Positions 1-7,213 are shown, counted from the stretch's first letter. The stretch: DNA of 12,171 bases from Clostridiales bacterium (GCA_012515725.1 JAAYXU010000014.1:1-12171), one strand, 5' to 3'. The notes: generated by a model not told the origin, from the sequence alone. Numbers and translations: made by a program.

Positions 1-733
1 AGCGGAACGCCGAGCCTTCCGCGGGCGCGCCGTTCATGAAAAACAGGAACCCGAGGCCGCCCGTCATGAAGAACAGAAGGCAGGCCAGCGCCGTACGCCG
101 CGCGCATTTTAGGCGGTCCTCCAGAAAGATATGAAAGCCCGCAAAGCACAGCGCGGTCATGACGAGTGAGGGCGCGATGACAGACCAGCGCAGGGGCAGC
201 CCCAGAAGCATCAGGCTGGCCGAATGGCTGTCTACGAGAAACGGGTACGAGAGACGGACCCCGGGGAGGATCGAGTATTCGGGCGGCCACACGCGCTGCT
301 CGGAGATCGAGGAGACGATTCCAAGATGCAGATTGAGGTCGCCGTAGGTCGACTGTCCGGCGTACAGCCCGTCGGGGCCGGGCGCGAGCACATGGCCCAT
401 AAATAGCGCTGTCATTAATACCATGAGCGGCGCGCTCCATACGAGCAGCGCCCGCAGCGAGCGCCTGTCCTCGGGCCGCGCCGGTTCGGGCCTGCCGCGG
501 CGGGCAATGCGCACCCACAGCCACAGCCCCAGTCCGGTTGCGGCCGACAGCGCGTGGGCTGCCGGGCCAAAGCCGAACGCGAACGCCCACACGGCTGGAA
601 GCCAGATCTGCGCGGCCAGTCCCAGCGCCGCGCCCAGCCACAGGCGCACACGCCAGGGCCGATCCGGGAAAACACGGCTCCCGGCGTCGATACCGGCTGC
701 CAGGAACGCCGTCATATATAGTAGAGCAAGCAT
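1..733 (-). CDS. Polytopic membrane protein, possibly GT-C-like (3' end outside window)
   Basis: The reading frame opens at an ATG (731-733) and continues off the left edge, giving 244 residues with no stop. GGGAGG lies 5 nt before the ATG, inside the 13-nt gap after nadE, so the two genes probably share a transcript. Hydrophobic segments are visible at about residues 1-14, 31-53, 57-76, 98-115, 184-202 and 214-233. Between them is a polar stretch (about 120-168) containing TYGDLNLHLGI (129-139) and PEYSILPGVRLSYPFLVD (151-168). An acidic, conserved-looking extracytoplasmic loop after an early helix, followed by many helices, recalls GT-C glycosyltransferases that use polyprenyl-phosphate sugars. 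That assignment is an inference, because the catalytic loop was not verified and the C-terminal part is missing. It could also be an uncharacterised membrane protein family. The reading frame itself is well supported; the function is not. Confidence 0.75.
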   Translation of the reverse strand, partial: MLALLYMTAFLAAGIDAGSRVFPDRPWRVRLWLGAALGLAAQIWLPAVWAFAFGFGPAAHALSAATGLGLWLWVRIARRGRPEPARPEDRRSLRALLVWSAPLMVLMTALFMGHVLAPGPDGLYAGQSTYGDLNLHLGIVSSISEQRVWPPEYSILPGVRLSYPFLVDSHSASLMLLGLPLRWSVIAPSLVMTALCFAGFHIFLEDRLKCARRTALACLLFFMTGGLGFLFFMNGAPAEGSAFR

Positions 734-746
734 AGTTTCCTCCCGG

Positions 747-2645
747 CTACTTACTATCGCGCAGCCAGACAGCCGGGCTGGCGTCGCTGGGCATGCGCCA
801 GTCGCCCCGCGGCGACAGCGACACGGTCCCCACCTTGGGGCCGTCGGGCAGGCACGAGCGCTTGTACTGCTGCGAGAAGAAGCGCGTGAGGAATGTTTGA
901 AGCGTCCGGTCGATATAGGCGTCCGCGTATTTACCGGCAAACGCGATACGGGCCAGATAGCGCAGCTTGGAGGGCGGCGCGCCGCCCTCGATCATATGGT
1001 AGAGGAAGAAGTCATGCAGCTCATACGCGCCCAGTATGTCCTCGGTGCGCTGCGCGATGCAGCCCCCGTCGGAGGGTATGAGCTCGGGGCTTATGGGAGT
1101 ATCGAGTATGTCGCGCACGACTTTTATGGTGTCCGCGCCGAACTCTCCCGCCAGCCAGGCCGTCAGATGACGAATGAGCGTCTTTGGAACGCCGCCGTTG
1201 ACGTTATACATGCTCATATGGTCGCCGTTATATGTACACCAGCCCAGCGCTAGCTCCGACAGGTCGCCTGTGCCCAGCGCGATACCGCCAACCCGGTTCG
1301 AGTAGTCCATCAGTATCTGGTAGCGCTCTCGGGCCTGGCTGTTCTCGTATGTGATATCGTGGGTGGCCGGATCCTGCCCGATGTCGGAGAAATGCTGGTC
1401 AAGCGCCGGTCCGATCGGGATTGTCAGCCCGGTCGCGCCCAGCGCCGCGGTCAGCGCGTGTGCGTTGCGCTCTGTGCGGTCGGTCGTGCCCGGCCCGGGC
1501 ATCGTCAGCGCGTGAACGCCCGCCGGATCCCATCCGGCCTGCCGGAACGTGTGCGCCGCCACCAGAAGCGAGAGCGCCGAGTCCAGGCCGCCCGACACCG
1601 CGACGGCGCAGACGCGCGTTCCTATGTGCTCGAGTCTTTTGCGAAGGCCCGCGGTCTGTATCGACACGATCTCGCTGAGCCGCTGATCGCGCTCGGATCC
1701 GTCGGGAACGAACGGCTGCGGCGCGGTCGCCCGCAGCAGCGTGCCGTCGTCCGCGTCCGCCGCCGCAAAGGGGACCCTGCGCCCGGGCTCGGAATCGCCC
1801 TCGAAAAATCCTGTGCTGCGGCTACGCAGATACGTCAGCCGTCCCACGTCCACGTCGGCCGCCGTGAGCACGTCGTCCCGGCCGAACCGCTCGCCCTCCG
1901 CTAGCGCCGCCCCGTTCTCGTATACCGCCGTATAGCCCCCGAATACCAGATCCGTCGTCGACTCCCCGGCGCCCGCCCCGGCATACACGTATCCGGACAC
2001 GCAGCGTCCCGACTGCATGGAGATGAGCCCCCTGCGATACGGGTGCTTGGCGACCAACTCGTTGCTGGCCGACGGATTGAGAATTATCTGCGCGCCCATC
2101 TGCGCCAGGCGGCCCGACGGCGGATTGGGCGACCACAGATCCTCGCATATCTCGATCGCGAACGAGAAGCGCTCCGACTCGAATACGAGATCGCAGCCCA
2201 TAGGAACCTCGCGTCCGCACAGGCGGACGGTCTTTGGCGCCAGCGTCCCCGGCGCGAACCAGCGCCGCTCGCAGAATTCGCGCGAATCGGGGATATTGAG
2301 TTTGGGCACAACGCCCAGCAGGGTCCCCTGCCCGATGACAGCGGCGCAGTTAAATAGCCTGCCTGCGGCCATGACCGGCAGACCCACCGCCGCAATCACG
2401 GAGCCCGCGCAGGCTATTAGCTGCGAGAGCCCTTCCTCGGCCGCACGCGTGAGCGCGGGCTGCAGGAAAAGGTCGCCGCATGTGTATCCGGTCAGGCTGA
2501 GCTCGGGAAAAACCACCGCCGCGATCTGCCGGGACTCCGCTTCCCTCATAAGCGAGCGTATCCGCGAGACGTGGTAGTCTACGTCGGCCACCCTTACGCG
2601 GGGACTGGCGGCCGCGACCCGTACGAAACCGTAATCCGAGAGCAT
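747..2645 (-). CDS. nadE: Glutamine-dependent NAD+ synthetase
   Basis: This is a two-domain enzyme that converts deamido-NAD+ to NAD+ using ATP and ammonia released from glutamine; it acts in the cytosol as the last step of NAD+ synthesis. The N-terminal nitrilase-type amidase has the Glu-Lys-Cys triad E48 (FPELSLTGY), K115 (VPKLNIPD) and C167 (EICEDLW). The C-terminal synthetase has the ATP-PPase loop SGGLDS (351-356) and GTGDLSELALGW (458-469). The length of 632 residues fits the long, ammonia-channelling type known from Mycobacterium tuberculosis rather than the short ammonia-only type. The frame extends 37 codons further upstream, but that extension crosses the -10 box. The ATG at 2643-2645 has AAGGAG 6 nt before it and begins directly with the family sequence, so I chose it. 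The membrane-protein gene follows after 13 nt. Confidence 0.96.
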   Translation of the reverse strand: MLSDYGFVRVAAASPRVRVADVDYHVSRIRSLMREAESRQIAAVVFPELSLTGYTCGDLFLQPALTRAAEEGLSQLIACAGSVIAAVGLPVMAAGRLFNCAAVIGQGTLLGVVPKLNIPDSREFCERRWFAPGTLAPKTVRLCGREVPMGCDLVFESERFSFAIEICEDLWSPNPPSGRLAQMGAQIILNPSASNELVAKHPYRRGLISMQSGRCVSGYVYAGAGAGESTTDLVFGGYTAVYENGAALAEGERFGRDDVLTAADVDVGRLTYLRSRSTGFFEGDSEPGRRVPFAAADADDGTLLRATAPQPFVPDGSERDQRLSEIVSIQTAGLRKRLEHIGTRVCAVAVSGGLDSALSLLVAAHTFRQAGWDPAGVHALTMPGPGTTDRTERNAHALTAALGATGLTIPIGPALDQHFSDIGQDPATHDITYENSQARERYQILMDYSNRVGGIALGTGDLSELALGWCTYNGDHMSMYNVNGGVPKTLIRHLTAWLAGEFGADTIKVVRDILDTPISPELIPSDGGCIAQRTEDILGAYELHDFFLYHMIEGGAPPSKLRYLARIAFAGKYADAYIDRTLQTFLTRFFSQQYKRSCLPDGPKVGTVSLSPRGDWRMPSDASPAVWLRDSK

Positions 2646-2672
2646 GACTAACTCCTTCCAATATTGGCCTTC

Positions 2673-2701
2673 ATTATAGCATATCCGGTGTGCGGGCTCA
2701 A
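2673..2701 (-). promoter_or_regulatory. nadE promoter
   Basis: Read on the minus strand: -35 TTGAGC (2696-2701), a 17-bp spacer, and -10 TATAAT (2673-2678) preceded by TGC, i.e. a TGn-extended -10. Transcription should start near 2666, leaving a leader of only about 20 nt, so there is no room for a riboswitch. The spacer ends in ATATGC, as it does in the asd promoter. Confidence 0.8.
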
Positions 2702-2865
2702 TAATGGAAAACGGGAGAAAGACAGCAGGGCGAAAGCATTTGTTCTCCGAAAACAACAGTCACGAAAGTGCTCCGCTGGGCTGCCGCTTGCCGATAGTTA
2801 TCGAACTAACATCATTTTGGGAGCCGCAGGGTCTGCTCCCGCCGCGTCCCTGTTGGGTTCCCCGC
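2702..2865. other. Divergent nadE/amidohydrolase spacer with short dyads
   Basis: This is the non-coding stretch between the two divergent promoters. The visible structure is a 6-bp inverted repeat, GGGAGC (2819-2824) and GCTCCC (2835-2840), about 26 bp upstream of the amidohydrolase -35 box, plus a weak 5-bp dyad CGATA/TATCG at 2792-2803. Either could be an operator, but both are short enough to be chance in GC-rich DNA. A plus-strand frame is open here, but it is an upstream extension of the amidohydrolase frame and lies before its promoter. Confidence 0.3.
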
Positions 2866-2894
2866 TTGACACCCCTCCGCCCCAGGGATATGAT
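2866..2894 (+). promoter_or_regulatory. Amidohydrolase promoter, near consensus
   Basis: The site has -35 TTGACA (2866-2871), an exactly 17-bp spacer, and -10 TATGAT (2889-2894). It matches the sigma-70/sigma-A consensus at 11 of 12 positions and is one of the strongest-looking promoters in the window. The upstream ATG at 2890 lies inside the -10 box, so it cannot be the start of a protein made from this transcript. Confidence 0.85.
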
Positions 2895-2937
2895 AGGGAC
2901 AAGCTTGGTAAACTTGGACGCACGAAAGGCAGCCGTA

Positions 2938-3726
2938 TTGGAGATCATCGATTTTCACGCGCATGTGTATCCGGACCGCATCGCCCAGAAAGCGTCCGAG
3001 AGCATCGCGGCATTCTATGATATACCGGTACAGTTCCCAGGCCGGGTATCCACGCTGCTGGAGCGCGGCGATGCGGGCGGCATCTCCCGGTTCGTCATCC
3101 ATTCGGTCGCTACCGCGCCCGAGCAGGTGCGCAGCATCAATGGTTATATCGCGCGCGCCGTCTCCGAGAGCGCGGGGCGCTTCATCGGCTTTGCCGCGAT
3201 CCATCCCGACTGCGACGATATCGCCGGGGAGATCGACCGCGCTTTGGGGCTTGGCCTGCGCGGGCTTAAGATCCATCCCGATTTTCAGCGGTTCCCGGTA
3301 GATGGGCCCGGAGCCTGCCGGATATTCGAGGCCGCGCGGGGAAGACTGCCCGTGCTCATCCATACAGGAGACTTCCGCTACGACTACTCAAATCCCGAGC
3401 GGGTGGCCCGGGCGCTCGATTGGTTTCCCGAGCTGACGGTCATAGGCGCGCACTTTGGGGGCTGGTCCCAGTGGGAGCAGGCCGCCCGGGCGCTGGCCGG
3501 GCGGCCGAATCTGTTCGTCGACACGTCAAGCTCGCTTTATGCGATCGCGCCCGAGCGGGCGCGCGCGCTCATCCGCCTTTATGGGGCCGACCGGGTGCTG
3601 TTCGGCTCGGATTTCCCGATGTGGGATCCGGCGCTGGAGCTCACGCTGCTCGGGCGCGTCGGGCTCACCGATGACGAGCGTGAGCGGGTGCTGTACCGGA
3701 ACGCCAGGGAGCTGCTGGGCCTTTAG
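2938..3726 (+). CDS. Amidohydrolase-family TIM-barrel metal-dependent hydrolase
   Basis: The 262-residue protein is of the amidohydrolase-2 / COG2159 type, a family that includes decarboxylases and hydrolases acting through a divalent metal. The expected ligands are visible: HxH at H7/H9 (DFHAHVYP), H142 (LIHTGD), H172 (GAHFGGW) and D225 (LFGSDFP). The strand-end KIHPDFQ (111-117) is also typical. The length is normal for a single barrel. I chose the TTG at 2938 because AAAGG (2925-2929) lies 8 nt before it, the family sequence starts immediately, and all upstream in-frame ATGs lie in or before the promoter. There is no signal peptide, so it is probably cytosolic. The substrate cannot be read from the sequence, and the neighbours give no pathway hint. 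It is monocistronic and ends 2 nt from the convergent merR-like gene. Confidence 0.9.
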   Translation: MEIIDFHAHVYPDRIAQKASESIAAFYDIPVQFPGRVSTLLERGDAGGISRFVIHSVATAPEQVRSINGYIARAVSESAGRFIGFAAIHPDCDDIAGEIDRALGLGLRGLKIHPDFQRFPVDGPGACRIFEAARGRLPVLIHTGDFRYDYSNPERVARALDWFPELTVIGAHFGGWSQWEQAARALAGRPNLFVDTSSSLYAIAPERARALIRLYGADRVLFGSDFPMWDPALELTLLGRVGLTDDERERVLYRNARELLGL

Positions 3727-3728
3727 GG

Positions 3729-4562
3729 TCAGCCGTTTTTCTGCATGTACAGGAATTCCGACACCGATTTGCTTTTAAAGAGAATGACGCCCGAAGCGAC
3801 GCAATACACCGCATAGCCTATGAGAAACGCGACCGCGCCGGGAGGAACCGGGGCTCCTGACTGACCCGCCGCCGCGAGAACCGCCAGACTCACTAGCGCG
3901 ACAAGAACCGCGCTGCCCGCAAAGTACGCGCGAACCCACGACACGCCCGCGTAGAGCGCGACCGACAGCGCGAGCTGAATTATCAGCGTGAAAAAGTTAA
4001 AATTCCAAAACGCCGATACGATCGCGCCGACCGCGTTCAATGTGGCGATCGTGAACACGATAGCGCGGCCGGTCCGAATCATCCTCTGCTGCTCGCGCTC
4101 AAAGTCGATGAGCGCCTTCTCGCGCTCGGACTCGGTCACGCCGTCGAAACGGAAGAAATCGGGCTTTACATCGGTCGGCGGCAGGCTGGCCCGGGCGGTC
4201 GAGCGGATGAGCCCGTCGGCCAGCTCGTCCACGCTCCTTATATCCCGGTCCCGGAGCTCCCCCAGCGCGTCCAGCACCATGCGGCGCTGCCGGACTTCCG
4301 AGCGGAGCCCGTGTATATGCCCCTCCACAATGGGCCGGACGCGTCCGGGCGAGCGCGTCATCTCCAGTATCGACTCGATAGAGAAACCGGCCTTGCGCAG
4401 CGCGGCCACTCGACGGAGCCGCAGCAGGTCGCCCTCCTCGAAGTCGATATATGTTCTCCCGTTGATCCGCTGCGTATCGGGCGCTATGAGTCCCTTCTCG
4501 ATATAGAACCGTATGGTTTTCTCGGTAAGTCCCGTCTTGCGGCAGGCCTCGATCATTTTCAT
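3729..4562 (-). CDS. MerR-family transcriptional regulator with C-terminal four-helix membrane domain
   Basis: This 277-residue protein begins with a MerR winged helix-turn-helix: residues 2-27 carry the helix-turn-helix with TEKTIRFYIEKGLI, and the wing follows with NGRTYIDF (34-41). A helical dimerisation region follows (about 75-165, rich in charged residues). The C-terminal third is hydrophobic, with four likely membrane helices at about 167-185, 190-209, 213-232 and 243-262, and a short cytoplasmic tail ending in QKNG. Known MerR proteins usually end in a ligand-binding domain, so a membrane domain in this place is unusual. I infer that it senses a membrane signal or lipophilic ligand while bound to DNA. 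The ATG has GGAGG 8 nt upstream. Its promoter has a MerR-type architecture, suggesting autoregulation. No transporter or resistance gene lies beside it, so other targets are unknown. Confidence 0.9.
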   Translation of the reverse strand: MKMIEACRKTGLTEKTIRFYIEKGLIAPDTQRINGRTYIDFEEGDLLRLRRVAALRKAGFSIESILEMTRSPGRVRPIVEGHIHGLRSEVRQRRMVLDALGELRDRDIRSVDELADGLIRSTARASLPPTDVKPDFFRFDGVTESEREKALIDFEREQQRMIRTGRAIVFTIATLNAVGAIVSAFWNFNFFTLIIQLALSVALYAGVSWVRAYFAGSAVLVALVSLAVLAAAGQSGAPVPPGAVAFLIGYAVYCVASGVILFKSKSVSEFLYMQKNG

Positions 4563-4582
4563 GTTACTCTCCTCCCGCCGTC

Positions 4583-4613
4583 ATTCTACGCTCTTCCCTT
4601 GGGGAAGTGTCAA
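4583..4613 (-). promoter_or_regulatory. merR-like gene promoter with 19-bp spacer and central operator
   Basis: On the minus strand: -35 TTGACA (4608-4613), a 19-bp spacer, and -10 TAGAAT (4583-4588). The spacer contains a perfect 6-bp dyad, CTTCCC-N3-GGGAAG (4593-4607), directly after the -35 box. MerR-family activators are known to bind such dyads within over-long 19-20-bp spacers and twist the DNA to align the two boxes. Together this indicates autoregulation by the adjacent gene product. An AT-rich tract at about 4614-4637 just upstream could act as an UP element. Confidence 0.85.
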
Positions 4614-4638
4614 GCGTTTTTCATTAAAATATAAAATA

Positions 4639-4665
4639 CCGCGGCGAAATCATGTTCCGTCGCGG
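4639..4665 (-). terminator. Possible asd terminator hairpin
   Basis: About 85 nt past the asd stop, on the minus strand, CCGCGACG and CGCCGCGG can pair around an 11-nt loop with a single A-C mismatch. TATTTTATATTTT follows. The stem is imperfect and the U-tract is broken by A, so termination would be moderate at best. The same AT-rich tail lies just upstream of the merR-like promoter. Confidence 0.4.
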
Positions 4666-4705
4666 GAATGGGTACAGGCGCGTTTGCGGGATGTCGCGTG
4701 TGGTT

Positions 4706-4733
4706 GGCTATTAAAGCCGACAGCCGAATAGCC
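4706..4733. repeat. Inverted repeat downstream of asd
   Basis: A perfect 7-bp inverted repeat, GGCTATT (4706-4712) and AATAGCC (4727-4733), encloses a 14-nt loop, 16 nt after the asd stop codon. The loop contains further AGCC/GGCT pieces that allow alternative shorter stems. There is no U-run on either side. It may stabilise the asd mRNA 3' end or form part of a composite terminator with the hairpin at 4639-4665. Confidence 0.4.
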
Positions 4734-4748
4734 GCGCGGGGCTGCCGG

Positions 4749-5825
4749 TCAATCGAAATAACCCTGCGCGTACAGCAGCTCCGCGGTCAGCAGTCCGCCT
4801 CCGGCGGCGCCCCGCAGCGTGTTGTGGGACAGGCACACGAACTTATAGTCGTACTGGCTGTCCTCGCGCAGGCGGCCGATAGACACCGCCATGCCGCCCG
4901 ACAGATCGCGGTCTAGCCGCGTCTGGGGCCGCGCGTCGTCGTCGAAGTAGACAAGGAACGGATCCGGAGCGGAAGGAAGTCCGAGTTTTACGGGCAGGGA
5001 TTCAAACGCGCTCCACCGGGACAGTATTTCGTCCCGTGACGGCTTGCGCTCAAAGGAAACGAATACCGCGGCCAGATGCCCGTCGCTGACGGGGACGCGG
5101 AAGCACTGGGTCGTGATGGACGGCTCCGCGGTCGGCACGATCGCTCCGTCGGCCACCGCGCCCCATATCTTGAGGGGCTCCTGTTCGCTTTTCTGCTCCT
5201 CCCCGCCTATATAGGGAATCACGTTGTCGAGCATATCGGGCCATGTCTCGAACGTCTTTCCGGCTCCCGATATGGCCTGATAGGTACAGGCAAGGATGCG
5301 GCTGACGCCAAAATCCATGAGCGGATGCACGGCCGGCACATACGACTGGATCGAGCAGTTGGGCTTGACCGCGATAAACCCGCGCCGTGTGCCCAGCCTC
5401 CTGCGCTGGGCCGGTATGACCGCGAGATGCTCCGGGTTTACTTCGGGTATGACCATCGGGACGTCGGGAACGCCGCGGTTGGCCGAATTATTGCTTACGA
5501 CCGGAATCTCTGCCCGCGCGTAGCGCTCCTCTAGCGCGCGCGTCTCGGACTTGTCGAGATCCACCGCGCAGAACACGAAATCAAGACCCGCCAGCGCGTC
5601 CGCGTCGGCAGCGTCGGTTACCGTCAGCCCCGCCATCGCGGCGGGAAGAGGACGCGGCATCCGCCAGCGGCCCCGGACGGCCTCCGCGTAGGTTTTTCCG
5701 GCCGAACGCCCGCTCGCGGCCACAGCGGCCACCTCGAACCATGGATGATTTTCAAGAAGCAGCGCGAAGCGCTGACCTACCATGCCGGTGCCGCCCACCA
5801 GGCCTACACGCAGTTTTTTACTCAT
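4749..5825 (-). CDS. asd: Aspartate-semialdehyde dehydrogenase (archaeal/fungal-type)
   Basis: The enzyme makes aspartate 4-semialdehyde from aspartyl phosphate with NADPH, the branch point to lysine/diaminopimelate, threonine and methionine; it acts in the cytosol. The 358-residue protein has the nucleotide-binding loop GLVGGTGMVGQRF (8-20), SNNSANR (111-117), the catalytic cysteine C157 (KPNCSIQ), SGAGKTFETWPDMLDN (186-201) and the catalytic-type histidine H250 (RVPVSDGH). Its length and the insert with IPYIGGEEQKSE match the archaeal/fungal branch of the family rather than the common E. coli type. The frame extends 20 codons upstream, but the ATG at 5823-5825 has GGAGG 5 nt before it and the upstream extension overlaps the promoter. 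No lysC, dapA or dapB lies next to it, so it is probably a single-gene unit, with divergent capA-like and downstream merR-like neighbours. Confidence 0.95.
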   Translation of the reverse strand: MSKKLRVGLVGGTGMVGQRFALLLENHPWFEVAAVAASGRSAGKTYAEAVRGRWRMPRPLPAAMAGLTVTDAADADALAGLDFVFCAVDLDKSETRALEERYARAEIPVVSNNSANRGVPDVPMVIPEVNPEHLAVIPAQRRRLGTRRGFIAVKPNCSIQSYVPAVHPLMDFGVSRILACTYQAISGAGKTFETWPDMLDNVIPYIGGEEQKSEQEPLKIWGAVADGAIVPTAEPSITTQCFRVPVSDGHLAAVFVSFERKPSRDEILSRWSAFESLPVKLGLPSAPDPFLVYFDDDARPQTRLDRDLSGGMAVSIGRLREDSQYDYKFVCLSHNTLRGAAGGGLLTAELLYAQGYFD

Positions 5826-5856
5826 CGCGTCCTCCGTCCGGACAGAAATTTTACAC

Positions 5857-5885
5857 AGTATAGCATATGCCCGGGGACGCCGCAA
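5857..5885 (-). promoter_or_regulatory. asd promoter
   Basis: On the minus strand: -35 TTGCGG (5880-5885, weak), a 17-bp spacer, and -10 TATACT (5857-5862) with TGC just before it (extended -10). An A-rich run just upstream of the -35 (about 5892-5901) could help as an UP element. The leader is about 25 nt, so a lysine riboswitch is excluded at this position. Confidence 0.7.
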
Positions 5886-5967
5886 GCGCGTGATTTTTTA
5901 TTGTGCTATCTTTGTGATACTGCCGTCCTGAACCGCTCTGCCTGCCGTTTCGTTTCTCCGGAATTGG

Positions 5968-5976
5968 TGATATAAT
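5968..5976 (+). promoter_or_regulatory. capA-like gene promoter, extended -10
   Basis: TGATATAAT gives a perfect TGn-TATAAT extended -10 (-10 box 5971-5976). At 17 bp upstream the -35 position holds only TTTCGT (5948-5953), a poor match, which is the usual trade-off for extended -10 promoters. An ATG at 5975 overlaps the -10 box and therefore cannot be the start for this transcript. Confidence 0.7.
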
Positions 5977-6025
5977 GAAATCCGGCTCAATCACGACGCG
6001 CGGCAGCGCAGAAAGGGATGGGAGT

Positions 6026-7213
6026 ATGGATATGAAATCGGATACGGTATCGGTGATCATCGCGGGCGACCTGTGCATGCGCGGGCCGATGGACGCGCTC
6101 ATAGGCTCGGGGCGCGAAGCGGGCATGTTCGAGGAGGTGCGCTCCCTTTGGGACGGGGACGACCTGCGCATCGTCAATCTCGAAAATCCGCTCCTTGATG
6201 GCGGTGTGCCGATTCACAAATCGGGCCCGAACCTAAAAAGCCCTGAAACTGGCGTGGGCCTGCTCATCGCCGCAGGCGTCGACGCGGCGATACTGGCCAA
6301 CAACCACATCGGAGACTACGGCGACGAGGGCGTGCTGCGTACGCTTTCGATACTGGACGCCCACGGGATCGGATACATGGGAGCGGGCGCGAGCATCGAC
6401 ATGGCCCGCAAGCCCTGGTTTGCCCGGCGCAAAGGGTATACGCTTGCCGTGCTGGCGGCGGCGGAAAACGAATTCGGTACCGCGACAGCCGAGCGGCCCG
6501 GCAGCAACGCACTGAACCTGCGGCGGCTGTGCGCCGACATCGCGGACGCGCGGGATCGCGCCGACTTCGTGCTGGCGGTCATACATGGCGGCAACGAATA
6601 CAATCCGGTTCCGTCGCCTGTCGTCGTGGACCGGTACCGGGCTCTCGTGGACGCCGGGGCCGACGCGGTCATCGGTATGCATCCGCACTGCCCGCAGGGG
6701 TACGAGACGTATCGCGGCAAGCCCATCGTATACAGCACCGGGAATTTTCTTTTCGGCAACGCCGCCCGGCCCGATCCGCAAGATCCCTGGTACTACGGGT
6801 ATCTGCCGCGCATCGTGCTTGGCGGGGGTGAGCCCGCGCTCACGGTCCACCCGTACCGCTTCACGCCCGACCTGACGCGTATCCATATGCTGACCGGCGG
6901 GGAAAAAGAGCGGATGCTCGCCTATCTCACAAAAATATCCGCCTATATAACCGATCCCGAAAAACTGTGGACGCACTATGAAAGCTGGTGCGCGCTTCAG
7001 GGCCCAAGGATGGCCAGGTGGCTGGCATGGAACCCCGACACGCCCGATCCCGGCACGGACAGCGCGACTCTGGCGCTTCGCAATCTCTTCACGTGCGAGG
7101 CCCATAACGACCTCATGAAAACATATCTGCGGGCGGTCTGCGACGGAAGGATCGCTCAGTGCGAGCAGGGAATCCCGCAGGTAATCGAGCTGCAGCGGAT
7201 GCCGCAGGTTTAG
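6026..7213 (+). CDS. CapA-family protein (PGA_cap metallophosphatase-like fold)
   Basis: The 395-residue protein is of the family named after CapA/PgsA of poly-gamma-glutamate capsule synthesis. The family motifs appear in order: AGDLCMRG (13-20, metal-type D15), VNLENPL (50-56), ANNHIGDYGDEG (91-102), HGGNEY (188-192), GMHPH (217-221) and GKPIVYSTGNFLFG (231-244). About 150 further residues follow with no motif I recognise. There is no signal peptide or membrane anchor, unlike CapA of Bacillus, and no capB/capC/capD neighbours, so a capsule role is doubtful and its substrate is unknown. AAAGGG (6012-6017) lies 8 nt before this ATG; GGGAG (6020-6024) lies 7 nt before a second ATG at 6032, which is nearly as good a start. 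Its stop overlaps the stop of the convergent gene. Confidence 0.9.
   Translation: MDMKSDTVSVIIAGDLCMRGPMDALIGSGREAGMFEEVRSLWDGDDLRIVNLENPLLDGGVPIHKSGPNLKSPETGVGLLIAAGVDAAILANNHIGDYGDEGVLRTLSILDAHGIGYMGAGASIDMARKPWFARRKGYTLAVLAAAENEFGTATAERPGSNALNLRRLCADIADARDRADFVLAVIHGGNEYNPVPSPVVVDRYRALVDAGADAVIGMHPHCPQGYETYRGKPIVYSTGNFLFGNAARPDPQDPWYYGYLPRIVLGGGEPALTVHPYRFTPDLTRIHMLTGGEKERMLAYLTKISAYITDPEKLWTHYESWCALQGPRMARWLAWNPDTPDPGTDSATLALRNLFTCEAHNDLMKTYLRAVCDGRIAQCEQGIPQVIELQRMPQV

Noticed and set aside
423..1253. Plus-strand frame of 276 codons across the left edge genes.
   Set aside because: It is antisense to both the membrane protein and the nadE C-terminus, which have ribosome sites and recognisable sequence.
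5901..5921. Imperfect direct repeat TTGTGCTATC / TTGTGATACT between asd and the capA-like gene.
   Set aside because: Only two degenerate copies, not placed at either promoter; likely chance.
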